Assembly: GCF_051200825.1 (NCBI RefSeq) | Contig: NZ_CP195158.1 | Coordinates: 2,232,001-2,296,000, forward strand | DNA: 64,000 nucleotides | DNA from: Formosa sp030427735 | GTDB taxonomy: Bacteria; Bacteroidota; Bacteroidia; Flavobacteriales; Flavobacteriaceae | Direction: 5' to 3' | In this document: piece after piece, positions 8,783 through 17,790 of the stretch | Layout: every line of letters starts with the position of its first letter | Position numbering within the stretch: the stretch's first letter is position 1 | Notes under the pieces: model-generated | The model's input: the letters and a program-made list of their open reading frames with translations, nothing else | Told to the model about the DNA's origin: nothing | Database searches by the model: none | Made by a program: the position numbers and the translations under genes

Positions 8783-10720
8783 TTATTGATAACCTGGGTT
8801 TTGATACGCCCCCTTTTCTCCATCCGACATATCTAGCGCATCGATTTGCGTTCTAGGTATTGGTCTTAAATAATTGAATGGTTGAATATCTCTCGTAATT
8901 ACCACAGGTTCATGGTCTGTCGCGGCATCACCTGCAATTTCGTACGAACCTGCTAGTTCGTTCCATTTTTGCGTACGTACTAAATCGTACCAACGGTAGC
9001 CTTCGCCAAAATACTCTCTAGAACGCTCGGCCAAAATATAATTGATGTCAATTACCGCAGGTGTTGCATTCATCATAGCTTCGCTATTGTCTTCCATACG
9101 TTCTTGTTGTTCGCCATTATCAAAACGCCATTTACCAGCACGTGCACGAATTACATTAACTAATTCTCTAGCAGAATAACGACCGCTAGCACCTTTTACA
9201 GCAGCTTCGGCAGCTACTAAATAAAATTCAGAATATTTAGCGATTGGGAAAGGACGGGTAATCGATCCATTTGGAGACCCTAAACCACCGGCGTTATCGG
9301 TACGATACGTACCAATTTTCCACAAACCAGGATAGAATCTTTTATTAATTTCGTTTAAATTAATCACATAATCTGCACGACCAGGCAATTGGCCTCCACC
9401 AATATTACCGCCATTTACACTATAATCTACAGCAGGATTGTAATCATCTAAAAATGAAATCACAGCATCGCCTGGAGCAATTGGCATACCATTGGCTCCT
9501 GTTATGGTTGCCTCTTCTCCTCCACCTTTATCCCAATTGCCGCGATAACTCGTAACAAAAGTACCGTCGAAACGCGAGTCTAATTGTTTCTCTGCAAATG
9601 TTTCTGTAAACACATTGATAGTAGGTGCCATACGCGTCCATGGTCTACCTAAACTTTGTGCTGCTTCACGTTGAACAGCAGAAACACCGTCAACACTAAT
9701 AGTGGTATAATTAGACGTTACCATCCATGCCGCTGTATTTCCGCCACGTTGATCGTCTGGATTTGCAAATCCATTTATAGGCGAACCACCATTATAAATT
9801 TCGCTGGCTTCGGTATGATCTGCATACAACATCATTTCCTGATGGCGATCGTTACTTCCTTCATGCACATCGTAAAAATATTCTAGTAAAGCATACGGCC
9901 CTGGGTTTTCGATTCCTGCAACTGACATATCGTAGGCTTGTTGAAAATAATAAGACGCACTATTACCTGCAGGATCTGTTCTAGGAGCTTCTGGATAAGT
10001 CGGAATATTATTAGGATTTTCTAACCACCAAGCATAGGTTAAATAGGCTTTGGCCAAAAATAATCTAGCTACATTTTTAGTAACGGTACCTGTTAATCTT
10101 GGGTTATCTGGTAAATCGTTAATAGCTTGAACCAAATCTGGAATGATGGCATTTGCATAAACCTCAGGCACGGTATTACGAACAGACGTTCTAACGGCTG
10201 ATTGGTTAAATTTCAATTCTCCAGAACCTAAATCTAATGGTACACCTCCATAGGTTTGTACCAATAAAAAGTAGTAAAATGCTCTAAAAAATCGCGCTTC
10301 AGCAATTAAGGATTGGTCTAGTCCTACAGCTTCAGCATTTTCAATAATTCCGCTTGCTGTGTTAATCGCAGGGAAAGCCGCCCCCCAAGGTCTACCAATT
10401 ACGTACCCACTTTCTGAACTTAAATTACCCTGACCAGCAAAATCTAAGTCGAAAAAGTTATTATTAGCACTTTGCGCTGGCGCATATTCATCTGTCCCAG
10501 TTTCCGACGTACTCATAAAATACGCAAAACCATATATTGTTCTTAAATTTTCATACAGATAAGTTAATCCGCCTTGTACCCCTAATTCAGTAGTAAAAAA
10601 TTCTGGAGTAAAAACGCCTCTTGGTTCTTCTTCTAATATATCATCAGAACAAGACCCTAATAGCAAAGATAAGGAAAGCATTGCTACCATAGATGTATAT
10701 ATTATTTTAATCTTTCTCAT
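8783..10720 (-). CDS. susD: SusD/RagB-like glycan-binding lipoprotein
   Basis: A 645-residue lipoprotein (LLLGSCSDD near residue 24) with the SusD/RagB layout: a helical tetratricopeptide-like core with FFRAFYYFLLVQTYGGVPL early on and the C-terminal signature with RSREYFGEGYRWYDLVRT and YLRPIPRTQ. SusD proteins form the lid over the SusC barrel and bind oligosaccharides at the cell surface. The gene starts 11 bases after the susC stop, so the two are surely cotranscribed. The neighbouring enzymes point to xylo-oligosaccharides as ligand. Confidence 0.97.
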   Translation of the reverse strand: MRKIKIIYTSMVAMLSLSLLLGSCSDDILEEEPRGVFTPEFFTTELGVQGGLTYLYENLRTIYGFAYFMSTSETGTDEYAPAQSANNNFFDLDFAGQGNLSSESGYVIGRPWGAAFPAINTASGIIENAEAVGLDQSLIAEARFFRAFYYFLLVQTYGGVPLDLGSGELKFNQSAVRTSVRNTVPEVYANAIIPDLVQAINDLPDNPRLTGTVTKNVARLFLAKAYLTYAWWLENPNNIPTYPEAPRTDPAGNSASYYFQQAYDMSVAGIENPGPYALLEYFYDVHEGSNDRHQEMMLYADHTEASEIYNGGSPINGFANPDDQRGGNTAAWMVTSNYTTISVDGVSAVQREAAQSLGRPWTRMAPTINVFTETFAEKQLDSRFDGTFVTSYRGNWDKGGGEEATITGANGMPIAPGDAVISFLDDYNPAVDYSVNGGNIGGGQLPGRADYVINLNEINKRFYPGLWKIGTYRTDNAGGLGSPNGSITRPFPIAKYSEFYLVAAEAAVKGASGRYSARELVNVIRARAGKWRFDNGEQQERMEDNSEAMMNATPAVIDINYILAERSREYFGEGYRWYDLVRTQKWNELAGSYEIAGDAATDHEPVVITRDIQPFNYLRPIPRTQIDALDMSDGEKGAYQNPGYQ

Positions 10721-10731
10721 TATAAATTAAT

Positions 10732-13700
10732 TTAAAATGTTATGTTTAATCCTAGAATAAAATTTCTTGTAGTCGGAACATTCGTTCCAATAGTTGGAAT
10801 TCCCGCAGATATATTAGTCGTGTTTACTGCAACGTTTTGGCGTGTTCCATCGTTATTAACTCCAGAGTTTGTTTCTGGATCCATACCAGATTCGTCGTGA
10901 AAATCTGAAAATAACACCAATGGATTTGTAACTGTAGCATAAAGACGCAATCTTTCGAACACAGAATCTTTAAAACCATCTTGGTTAAAATTGTACCCCA
11001 AAGTGATGGTACGCACTTTTAAGAAGCTACCATCAAAATATCCTAAAGTACTTGCGTATTTTTGGTTATCGCCACTTTGTATACCTCCCGGTGCAGGGTA
11101 TTTAGCTCCAGTATTTGTTGGTGTCCAATAGTCTACATCGACATTGTTTCGTCTACCTGTTAACAAATTTAGATATCCATTACCTGAATATAGTGTACTA
11201 ACAAGCGTTCCTCCTTTTTGAAAAGAACCAATCATACTTAAATCAAAATTTTTGTATGCAAATCTTGTGTTGAAACCACCTTGAAAATCTGGTGTAGGAT
11301 CGATTATTACCCTATCATCTGGACCGATGGCTCTTGTAGGCGATCCATCTTCATTATAATCGCCAGTATAGCGTACTCTAACCATACCTTCATTTCCTCC
11401 TGGCTCGAACTGATTTAAATATTCAAAACCAGGGTCATTTTGATTCCAAAGCCCTAATTTTTCATAATCGTAAATAACATTGATTGGAGATCCTACAAAC
11501 CAAAGTTGGTTTACATTTTCGGTTTCGCCAGTGGCTAACGATGTAATTTCGTTTTTATTAGTATACAAGTTAAATCCAAAATCCCAAGAAAAACCATCAG
11601 GGTTATCAATAATATTAGCGTTTAGAGAGATTTCAAGACCTTTGTTTTCGGTACTACCAATATTGCTTGTTACGCTACCAACACCTGCTGTTTCTGGCAA
11701 TCCTAGCCCGTAAAGAATATCATTTGTTTTGGTTAAGTAGTATTCTATACTACCAGATAATCGATTATAAAAGAAACCGAAATCTAAACCAAAGTTGTAA
11801 GTTTCTGAGAATTCCCAACCTAAATTAGGATTTGGAAGTTGGTTTACATAATATCCTGGCGCAAAAGTATCTCCAAAATTGTAGTTCACCACACCTAATC
11901 TCCCCTGAGTAGAATAAGGAGCAATGGCTTGGTTAGATGTTTCTCCATAACCAGCACGTAATTTAATTAGGTTAACCCAATCTACATTATTCATAAAAGC
12001 TTCATTACCGATATTCCACCCTAAAGATACCGCTGGATAAGTAACCCACTTATGACCAGATGCAAGTCTTGAAGATCCATCGGAACGTATTGTAGCTGTT
12101 AACAAGTAACGGCTGTCGTACTGGTACATAACACGCCCCATTAATGATAGTAAACCAGACTCCCAATATCCCGTTTCGTATCTTGTAATATCTTCAGACA
12201 ATGCTGAATCTATATTATACCATAAAGACTGCTCGTCTGGAATGTTTTGAGCTGCCAAACCTACATTATCACTTGTCGTGTTTTGCGATGAAAATAATCC
12301 CACAAAATTAACTTTGTGTTTTTCTGCAAAGGTTCTATCAAAAATCAATTGGTTTTCTATAACATAATCTCTGAATATGGAACTATCATAACTAGCAGTA
12401 GATGGATTGTTTGGGTTGTAGTTAAAAACACCTTGCCCTGTAAAGTTACCATCGCGACTAGAACGGAAATTTAAACCTACATTAAGTCGGTATTTTAAAC
12501 CCTCTACCCACGGGATACTCAATTCGCCATAAATATTATTATAGGTACCAAAATCTAATTGTTCATTGGCTCGACCATCACCTACTCTATTTATTTCATC
12601 TCTGGTTGCGATCCATAAATCGTCTGCCTCGGTTTGAAGGCGAACAGATTCTAAATAATTCCCATTGGCATCAAAAGGACTTAGTAAAGGCGAGGCATCT
12701 AAAACGCTTCCAACCCCTACAAGACTGCTTGTGTTATTGAAATTGGTTACCGAATTAACTCCAAAACGTAAATGTTTTCCAACTTCCTGATCAATTTGCA
12801 CCCGAATGGAATAACGATCAAAAGAATCGCCAGGCAATACAGATGTTTCTTTAAAATATCCAAGCCCCACGTTGTAAGTTCCTTTTTCAGAGCCTCCTTG
12901 CACATTGATATCATGTGCCGTTTGCATCCCCGATCCGTACAATAAATCTTGCCAATCTGTATCGTTAGACAAGGCTTCATCCCCATTTAATCCAAAAAGA
13001 GGCACACCACCATTATTAGCAGCAACATCGGCGCGTAATTGTATCAGTTGGGCAGCGTTCATCATTGGATATTTAGCAAAAACTTCTTTTACACCATAAT
13101 AAGTGTTGTAAGAAATTGAAGCCTTTTGCCCCTTTGCTCCCGACTTCGTTGTAATTAAAACCACCCCATTAGCTCCCCTAGAACCATAAATAGCCGTAGC
13201 AGATGCATCTTTTAGAATATCTAAACTTTCAATATCATTAGGATTGATATCGTTAAGACCTCCCGAAAATGGTATCCCGTTAAGAACAATTAATGGATCG
13301 TTGGTTGCAGAAAGTGAACGCACACCTCTAATTCGTATTTGTGGCGCGGCCCCTGGTCTTGTGCTTGTAGTTGAAATATTTACACCAGCAGCACGCCCTT
13401 GAAGCGCTTGTTGAAAGTTGGCTGTTGGAATTTCTACCAAATCGTCTCCTCCAATAGAAACTACCGACCCTGTTACAGACTCCTTGGTTTGAGTTCCGTA
13501 ACCAATTACAACAACTTCATCTAAAGCTTCTGTACTTTGTTCTAGTATAACATTAATTTCTGCGCGACCATTAATCGGGATTTCTTGCGCTGCATAGCCC
13601 ACATAACTAAACGATAAAACAGCGTTATCAGCATCATATGGCAAACTAAAATTCCCATCAAAATCTGTAACAGTTCCTTTATCGGTTCCTTTAATTAAAA

Positions 13701-13854
13701 CGGTTACACCTGGCATTAAACCCGTAGCATCAGATACGGTACCCGACACTTCTTTAGTCTGTGCAAATAGACCAAAGCTCATGTTCATAAATAAAAGAAA
13801 AAGAAGATATTTTCTATTTCTTCGTTTGACAATAGTTAGTAATTTGTTAAGCAT
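10732..13854 (-). CDS. susC: SusC-like TonB-dependent outer-membrane receptor
   Basis: A 1040-residue TonB-dependent transporter. It starts with a signal peptide, then a carboxypeptidase-D regulatory-like domain (about residues 33-110, KEVSGTVSDATG), the DEVVVIGYG segment, a plug domain with IRGVRSLSATNDPL and SATAIYGSRGANGV, and a 22-strand barrel ending in the aromatic-terminated FILGLNITF. It is the first gene of a leftward operon with susD, the CBM lipoprotein, GH10 and GH43. It imports xylan fragments released at the surface, with energy from TonB. An operator-like palindrome lies about 94 bases before its start codon. Confidence 0.97.
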   Translation of the reverse strand: MLNKLLTIVKRRNRKYLLFLLFMNMSFGLFAQTKEVSGTVSDATGLMPGVTVLIKGTDKGTVTDFDGNFSLPYDADNAVLSFSYVGYAAQEIPINGRAEINVILEQSTEALDEVVVIGYGTQTKESVTGSVVSIGGDDLVEIPTANFQQALQGRAAGVNISTTSTRPGAAPQIRIRGVRSLSATNDPLIVLNGIPFSGGLNDINPNDIESLDILKDASATAIYGSRGANGVVLITTKSGAKGQKASISYNTYYGVKEVFAKYPMMNAAQLIQLRADVAANNGGVPLFGLNGDEALSNDTDWQDLLYGSGMQTAHDINVQGGSEKGTYNVGLGYFKETSVLPGDSFDRYSIRVQIDQEVGKHLRFGVNSVTNFNNTSSLVGVGSVLDASPLLSPFDANGNYLESVRLQTEADDLWIATRDEINRVGDGRANEQLDFGTYNNIYGELSIPWVEGLKYRLNVGLNFRSSRDGNFTGQGVFNYNPNNPSTASYDSSIFRDYVIENQLIFDRTFAEKHKVNFVGLFSSQNTTSDNVGLAAQNIPDEQSLWYNIDSALSEDITRYETGYWESGLLSLMGRVMYQYDSRYLLTATIRSDGSSRLASGHKWVTYPAVSLGWNIGNEAFMNNVDWVNLIKLRAGYGETSNQAIAPYSTQGRLGVVNYNFGDTFAPGYYVNQLPNPNLGWEFSETYNFGLDFGFFYNRLSGSIEYYLTKTNDILYGLGLPETAGVGSVTSNIGSTENKGLEISLNANIIDNPDGFSWDFGFNLYTNKNEITSLATGETENVNQLWFVGSPINVIYDYEKLGLWNQNDPGFEYLNQFEPGGNEGMVRVRYTGDYNEDGSPTRAIGPDDRVIIDPTPDFQGGFNTRFAYKNFDLSMIGSFQKGGTLVSTLYSGNGYLNLLTGRRNNVDVDYWTPTNTGAKYPAPGGIQSGDNQKYASTLGYFDGSFLKVRTITLGYNFNQDGFKDSVFERLRLYATVTNPLVLFSDFHDESGMDPETNSGVNNDGTRQNVAVNTTNISAGIPTIGTNVPTTRNFILGLNITF

Positions 13855-14103
13855 AAGTTAGTTTTTTTAAATATTAATTAATGAATAAATCACAATAAAA
13901 CCATTAAATAATTTTCGATATGATAAATATACACAAAATAACCACTCACACAATCGGTTGTGTATTATTTTTTTAGCATATATTAACATTTAACACTTTT
14001 TAGATTATTATGATTTAATATCGTTTTATAAAGTCCTGGTCACTCAAACCAATGAAGTATGTGTACCAGAATGAAATATATTACTGCGGTTTGACAGCTT
14101 TAA
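13855..14103. other. Regulatory gap between the two leftward xylan operons
   Basis: The region lies between the end of the GH43/transporter operon and the start of susC. It holds the operator at 13948-13963 and must hold the susC promoter. Bases 14036-14069 form a bulged hairpin (ctggt-cac / gtg-accag) that could help end the upstream operon, although no strong T-tract follows it. No small gene was seen. Confidence 0.5.
13948..13963 (-). promoter_or_regulatory. LacI-type operator upstream of susC
   Basis: The 16-base imperfect palindrome acacaatcggttgtgt has a central CG and differs from perfect symmetry at only one base pair. On the minus strand its core is CAACCGATTG, identical to the cores at 22957-22966 and 28504-28513. 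Central-CG palindromes are the normal targets of LacI-family proteins, and a LacI gene lies in the locus. It lies 94 bases before the susC start. Confidence 0.75.
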
Positions 14104-15132
14104 TTATTTTTTTTCTGAACAATAAGGATCTATGGTGTGGATTAAACCCTCATCATCATAAGTCAATTCAACAAACTTCACTGAGCGTAAATGTGTTACA
14201 CCCTTTGACAAACTGGAGTCGTGATAAAACAAATACCATTTTCCTTTGTATTGACAAATAGAATGATGGGTTGTCCACCCTATAACTGGATTTAAAATTC
14301 TGCCTTTATAGTGAAAAGGACCGTATGGGTTATCTCCAATGCCATAACATACGTAATGAGAATCTCCAGTAGAGTACGAAAAATAGTACTTACCATCATA
14401 TTTATGCATCCAAGCCCCCTCAAAAAAACGTCTTTCATTATCACCTTCTAACAACCGATTGCCTTTTTCATCCAAAATAAATATTTCATGAGGCTCTTCA
14501 GAAAATTCTAACAAATCATCTGTCATTTTAGCCACTATTGGCCCAAGTGCTGGTTCGTTTGGTTTCGGTAATTGATAGGTTTCCCTGTAGATGTTATTTC
14601 TATATTTTTGTAATTGTCCACCCCAAATGCCACCAAAATACATATAATAACGACCATCCTCGTCTTCAAAAAAAGCTGGATCTATACTATAACTCCCCCT
14701 TATAGGTTTTGCTTCTGGTATAAATGGTCCTGTAGGCGAATCGCTAATCGCTATTCCGAGTTGGAAAATTCCTGCTTTATTTTTGGCAGGAAACACAAAA
14801 TAATATTTCCCGTCTTTGTAGGCCGCATCGGGTGCCCACATTTGCTTATCTGCCCAAGGTACATCATCTACATGTAAAGCCACTCCATTATCTACAGCTT
14901 CAGAATCGATATCGTCCATAGATAGTACATGATAATCTTCCATCCCAAAATGATCGCCATTATCGTTAAAGACTATTCCTGCATCTATGTCGTGAGACGG
15001 ATAAATGTAAATTTTGTCGTTAAACACATGAGCAGAAGGATCTGCAGTATACATATGTGTAACTAAGGGTTTAGAGATTTCATTTTTAATTAATTTCTCT
15101 ATTTCTAATTTGTTCATAATATCTTCTGGCAT
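14104..15132 (-). CDS. GH43 (subfamily 1-like) cytoplasmic xylosidase/arabinofuranosidase
   Basis: A 342-residue single-domain GH43 without signal peptide. The catalytic acids are visible: Asp31 in TADPSAH, Asp151 in SIDPAFFED and Glu238 in FFEGAWMHK. The N-terminal MYTADPSAHVF and the ALHVDDVPWA segment resemble subfamily GH43_1 enzymes. An alternative start at residue 6 (MNKLEIEKL) is possible. It is the last gene of the GH67-GH115-GH10-transporter operon, 34 bases after the transporter, so it probably trims substituted xylo-oligosaccharides that the transporter brings into the cytoplasm. Confidence 0.9.
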   Translation of the reverse strand: MPEDIMNKLEIEKLIKNEISKPLVTHMYTADPSAHVFNDKIYIYPSHDIDAGIVFNDNGDHFGMEDYHVLSMDDIDSEAVDNGVALHVDDVPWADKQMWAPDAAYKDGKYYFVFPAKNKAGIFQLGIAISDSPTGPFIPEAKPIRGSYSIDPAFFEDEDGRYYMYFGGIWGGQLQKYRNNIYRETYQLPKPNEPALGPIVAKMTDDLLEFSEEPHEIFILDEKGNRLLEGDNERRFFEGAWMHKYDGKYYFSYSTGDSHYVCYGIGDNPYGPFHYKGRILNPVIGWTTHHSICQYKGKWYLFYHDSSLSKGVTHLRSVKFVELTYDDEGLIHTIDPYCSEKK

Positions 15133-15166
15133 AATCTATAATTGTATTTAAGATTAATAATTCGCT

Positions 15167-16627
15167 TTATAATGATTGTCTTCTCTCTTTAAGGTCTGCT
15201 TCAATGTCAACTTCCATTTTCTTGTTTATTTCATAAAAGAATAACAAGCCTACTACCAATAAAAATGGTATGGCGGGATAAATACTTACCAACAATTTTG
15301 TTCCGTAAATGGCTTGCTCGGGCTGTATAATGTCTTGTGCATTTGCAACAGATTCTTTGGTTACATAACCATATTTCCCTAAAATCCATGTTAATAAAGC
15401 ACTCCCAATACTCAAACCGCCTTTTAAACCTACCATCATGGCCGAAAATATAATGGCCGTTGCGCGTCTATTATTTCTCCATTCTGAAAAATCTGCCACA
15501 TCGGCAACCATAGCCCACAGCAACGGAATAGTTATTCCATAGAAAAAACCATGAAAAATTTGCGATAAGAAAATAAGCCCAATGCTTTCTGCTGAAAAGA
15601 AATAAAAGATGATTATGAATATAGTTGACAAAAAAAGTGCAATGCCAAACACATCGCGTTTTCCATATTTGTCGGCTAATTTTTTAGACAACATGATGCC
15701 GAAAATCATAAAAATAATACCGCCAGCATTAAACAAACCAAAACCAGACGACACGGGATTTTCTCCAAAAAAGTTCATCCCAATTTGGCTAAGAAAATCT
15801 AATATTGGTTTTATAAATTTGACCAGTGCTTCTTTAGATACATAATTTTCAAAATAATACACATACGAACCGCCTTTCATGGCAAGCGTCACAAAAATTA
15901 GCGTGGTGACTGTTAAAACTATAATCCATGGTCTGTTTTTAAACAAATCGGACAAGTCGTCTTTTAAACTAGATTCTTGCTCGGGCTTCGGAATAATGCG
16001 TTCTCTTGTCGTTAAAAAAGTGATTAGCAACATAACCGTACCAATAACAGCTAACCAAGTCATCACGATTTCTATCCCAACTGCTTTATCACCATCTCCA
16101 ACAGATTCAATGATTGGCAACATAAAAACCTGAACAAAAAATTGCGCAAACATAACCGCTACAAATCGATAAGCAGACAAGCTATTTCTATCGGCCATAT
16201 TGCCTGTAATTACGCCACTTAATGCGGAATACGGCAAATTATTAGCTGCATACAATAATAACAGTAAACTGTAAGTAACAACAGCATAAATGACTTTTCC
16301 TTTATAGGCAAAATCTGGTGTGCTAAATGCTAAAAGCGCAACAACTCCTAAAGGGACAGCTGTAAATAAAATCCAAGGTCTAAATTTCCCCCATTTGGAA
16401 TGGGTTCGGTCGGCCAGAGCGCCAATTATGGGATTGAACCCAAAAGCCGCAACAAGCCCAACAACCAACATAATAACAGAAGCGTGATTGGTCTCTAAAC
16501 CATAAATATCGGTATAAAAATAAGCCAAATAGGTAATTAATGTTTGAAACACCAAGTTGGCAGCCAAATCGCCTAAACTATAGCCTACCTTTTCTATTAC
16601 CGATAATTTTTGTGTATCCGTTTTCAT
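15167..16627 (-). CDS. GPH-family glycoside/cation symporter
   Basis: A 486-residue inner-membrane transporter with about 12 membrane segments. The start, with EKVGYSLGDLAANL and YLAYFYTDIYGL, and the loop NPIIGALADRTHSKWGKFRPWI are hallmarks of the glycoside-pentoside-hexuronide (GPH) branch of the major facilitator superfamily, which includes XynP and MelB. It lies between the GH10 and the cytoplasmic GH43. The probable substrate is a xylo-oligosaccharide or xylose taken from the periplasm with a cation; substrate and ion are inferred. Confidence 0.92.
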   Translation of the reverse strand: MKTDTQKLSVIEKVGYSLGDLAANLVFQTLITYLAYFYTDIYGLETNHASVIMLVVGLVAAFGFNPIIGALADRTHSKWGKFRPWILFTAVPLGVVALLAFSTPDFAYKGKVIYAVVTYSLLLLLYAANNLPYSALSGVITGNMADRNSLSAYRFVAVMFAQFFVQVFMLPIIESVGDGDKAVGIEIVMTWLAVIGTVMLLITFLTTRERIIPKPEQESSLKDDLSDLFKNRPWIIVLTVTTLIFVTLAMKGGSYVYYFENYVSKEALVKFIKPILDFLSQIGMNFFGENPVSSGFGLFNAGGIIFMIFGIMLSKKLADKYGKRDVFGIALFLSTIFIIIFYFFSAESIGLIFLSQIFHGFFYGITIPLLWAMVADVADFSEWRNNRRATAIIFSAMMVGLKGGLSIGSALLTWILGKYGYVTKESVANAQDIIQPEQAIYGTKLLVSIYPAIPFLLVVGLLFFYEINKKMEVDIEADLKERRQSL

Positions 16628-16645
16628 CTTAAAACTGTTTAAGAA

Positions 16646-17782
16646 TTAATTCGCTTTTAAGCTTAATATACTATCATAAGCCTTTTTAGGTTTCAGATTT
16701 CTATCAAATAATAGCGGATAATTGGTTCTGCCATCTATTGGCCAATCGTTCAACCAAGACTGCCCGTCTTCTACACCCCAAAAAGTAACTCTACTAATTT
16801 TATCCCGATGTTTTAAGAACAACTCAAATATAGACTTGTAACGTTCCGCTAATTTATTCTGAATAGCATCCGGAAGCTTATCTGGATACGGATTCATCGC
16901 TTCAGACTCCTCAAACTCTTGATTCACTTCGGCGCCTTGCAAATTTTCTGGTCTTGGTAATAAGTTAATATCCAACTCCGTAATCGCTACTTTTATTCCC
17001 AATTCAGAATACGCTACAATACTAGCTTCAATTTCTTCTATACTTGGCGTGTCCAAATGCCAGTGCCCTTGCATACCAACACCATCAATTTTCACACCTT
17101 GATTTTGAATATTTTTAATCAATTTTATGGCACCGTTGCGTTTATCTGGATTGGTCATATTATAATCGTTATAATACAAATCGGTATTCGGATCGGCTAC
17201 TGCGGCCCATTTAAAACTTAAAGGCAAATAAGAAGCACCCATGACTTCTAAAAACACCGATTCTCTTAAAGTGCCATCTTCATTTAAAGCTTCATTAACC
17301 ACATCCCAAGAGTCAATTCTACCTTTATATCTCGAAACAATGGTTTTAATATGATCTTCTAAAGTATTCGCCATTTGAGTACTATCCTGAATCTCGGCAA
17401 TCCAAGGCCATAATTGACTATGCCACACCAAAGTATGACCATGAATAAACATATTGTATTTCTCTCCAAAAGCTAAAAACTTATCGGTCTGGTTGAAGTT
17501 ATAAACCGATTTTTCGGGATGTACAAACATGGATTTCATAATATTTTCGGCTGTAATGCTATTGAAATCGTTTGAAATAATTGCCGTATTTAAAGAATCC
17601 TGTTCTTCTATTTGCGACTCATTTATCGCAGCACCCATATAAAAGTCACTTTTATAAGCTTCCTTTAAAGACGTTACTGTTTTTTGATTCTCTTTTTCTT
17701 CGACGTTCTTACACGAAACACACACCAAAGAAGGGATCAGTAGTATTAACAAATACTTAGTTAGCTGTTTTGTCATAGTCAA
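16646..17782 (-). CDS. GH10 endo-xylanase (second copy), lipoprotein
   Basis: A 378-residue GH10 lipoprotein with a lipobox cysteine near residue 24 (CVSC). HGHTLVWHSQ is the family signature, Glu164 in DVVNEALNEDG is the acid/base and Glu269 in ITELDI is the nucleophile. Unlike the GH10 at 5873-7015, it has no acidic surface-export-like stretch behind the cysteine (KNVEEKENQK), so it may face the periplasm and cut imported oligomers. It is encoded 8 bases after GH115 and 18 bases before the transporter gene. The periplasmic location is an inference. Confidence 0.94.
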   Translation of the reverse strand: MTMTKQLTKYLLILLIPSLVCVSCKNVEEKENQKTVTSLKEAYKSDFYMGAAINESQIEEQDSLNTAIISNDFNSITAENIMKSMFVHPEKSVYNFNQTDKFLAFGEKYNMFIHGHTLVWHSQLWPWIAEIQDSTQMANTLEDHIKTIVSRYKGRIDSWDVVNEALNEDGTLRESVFLEVMGASYLPLSFKWAAVADPNTDLYYNDYNMTNPDKRNGAIKLIKNIQNQGVKIDGVGMQGHWHLDTPSIEEIEASIVAYSELGIKVAITELDINLLPRPENLQGAEVNQEFEESEAMNPYPDKLPDAIQNKLAERYKSIFELFLKHRDKISRVTFWGVEDGQSWLNDWPIDGRTNYPLLFDRNLKPKKAYDSILSLKAN

Positions 17783-17790
17783 TTTATCGT

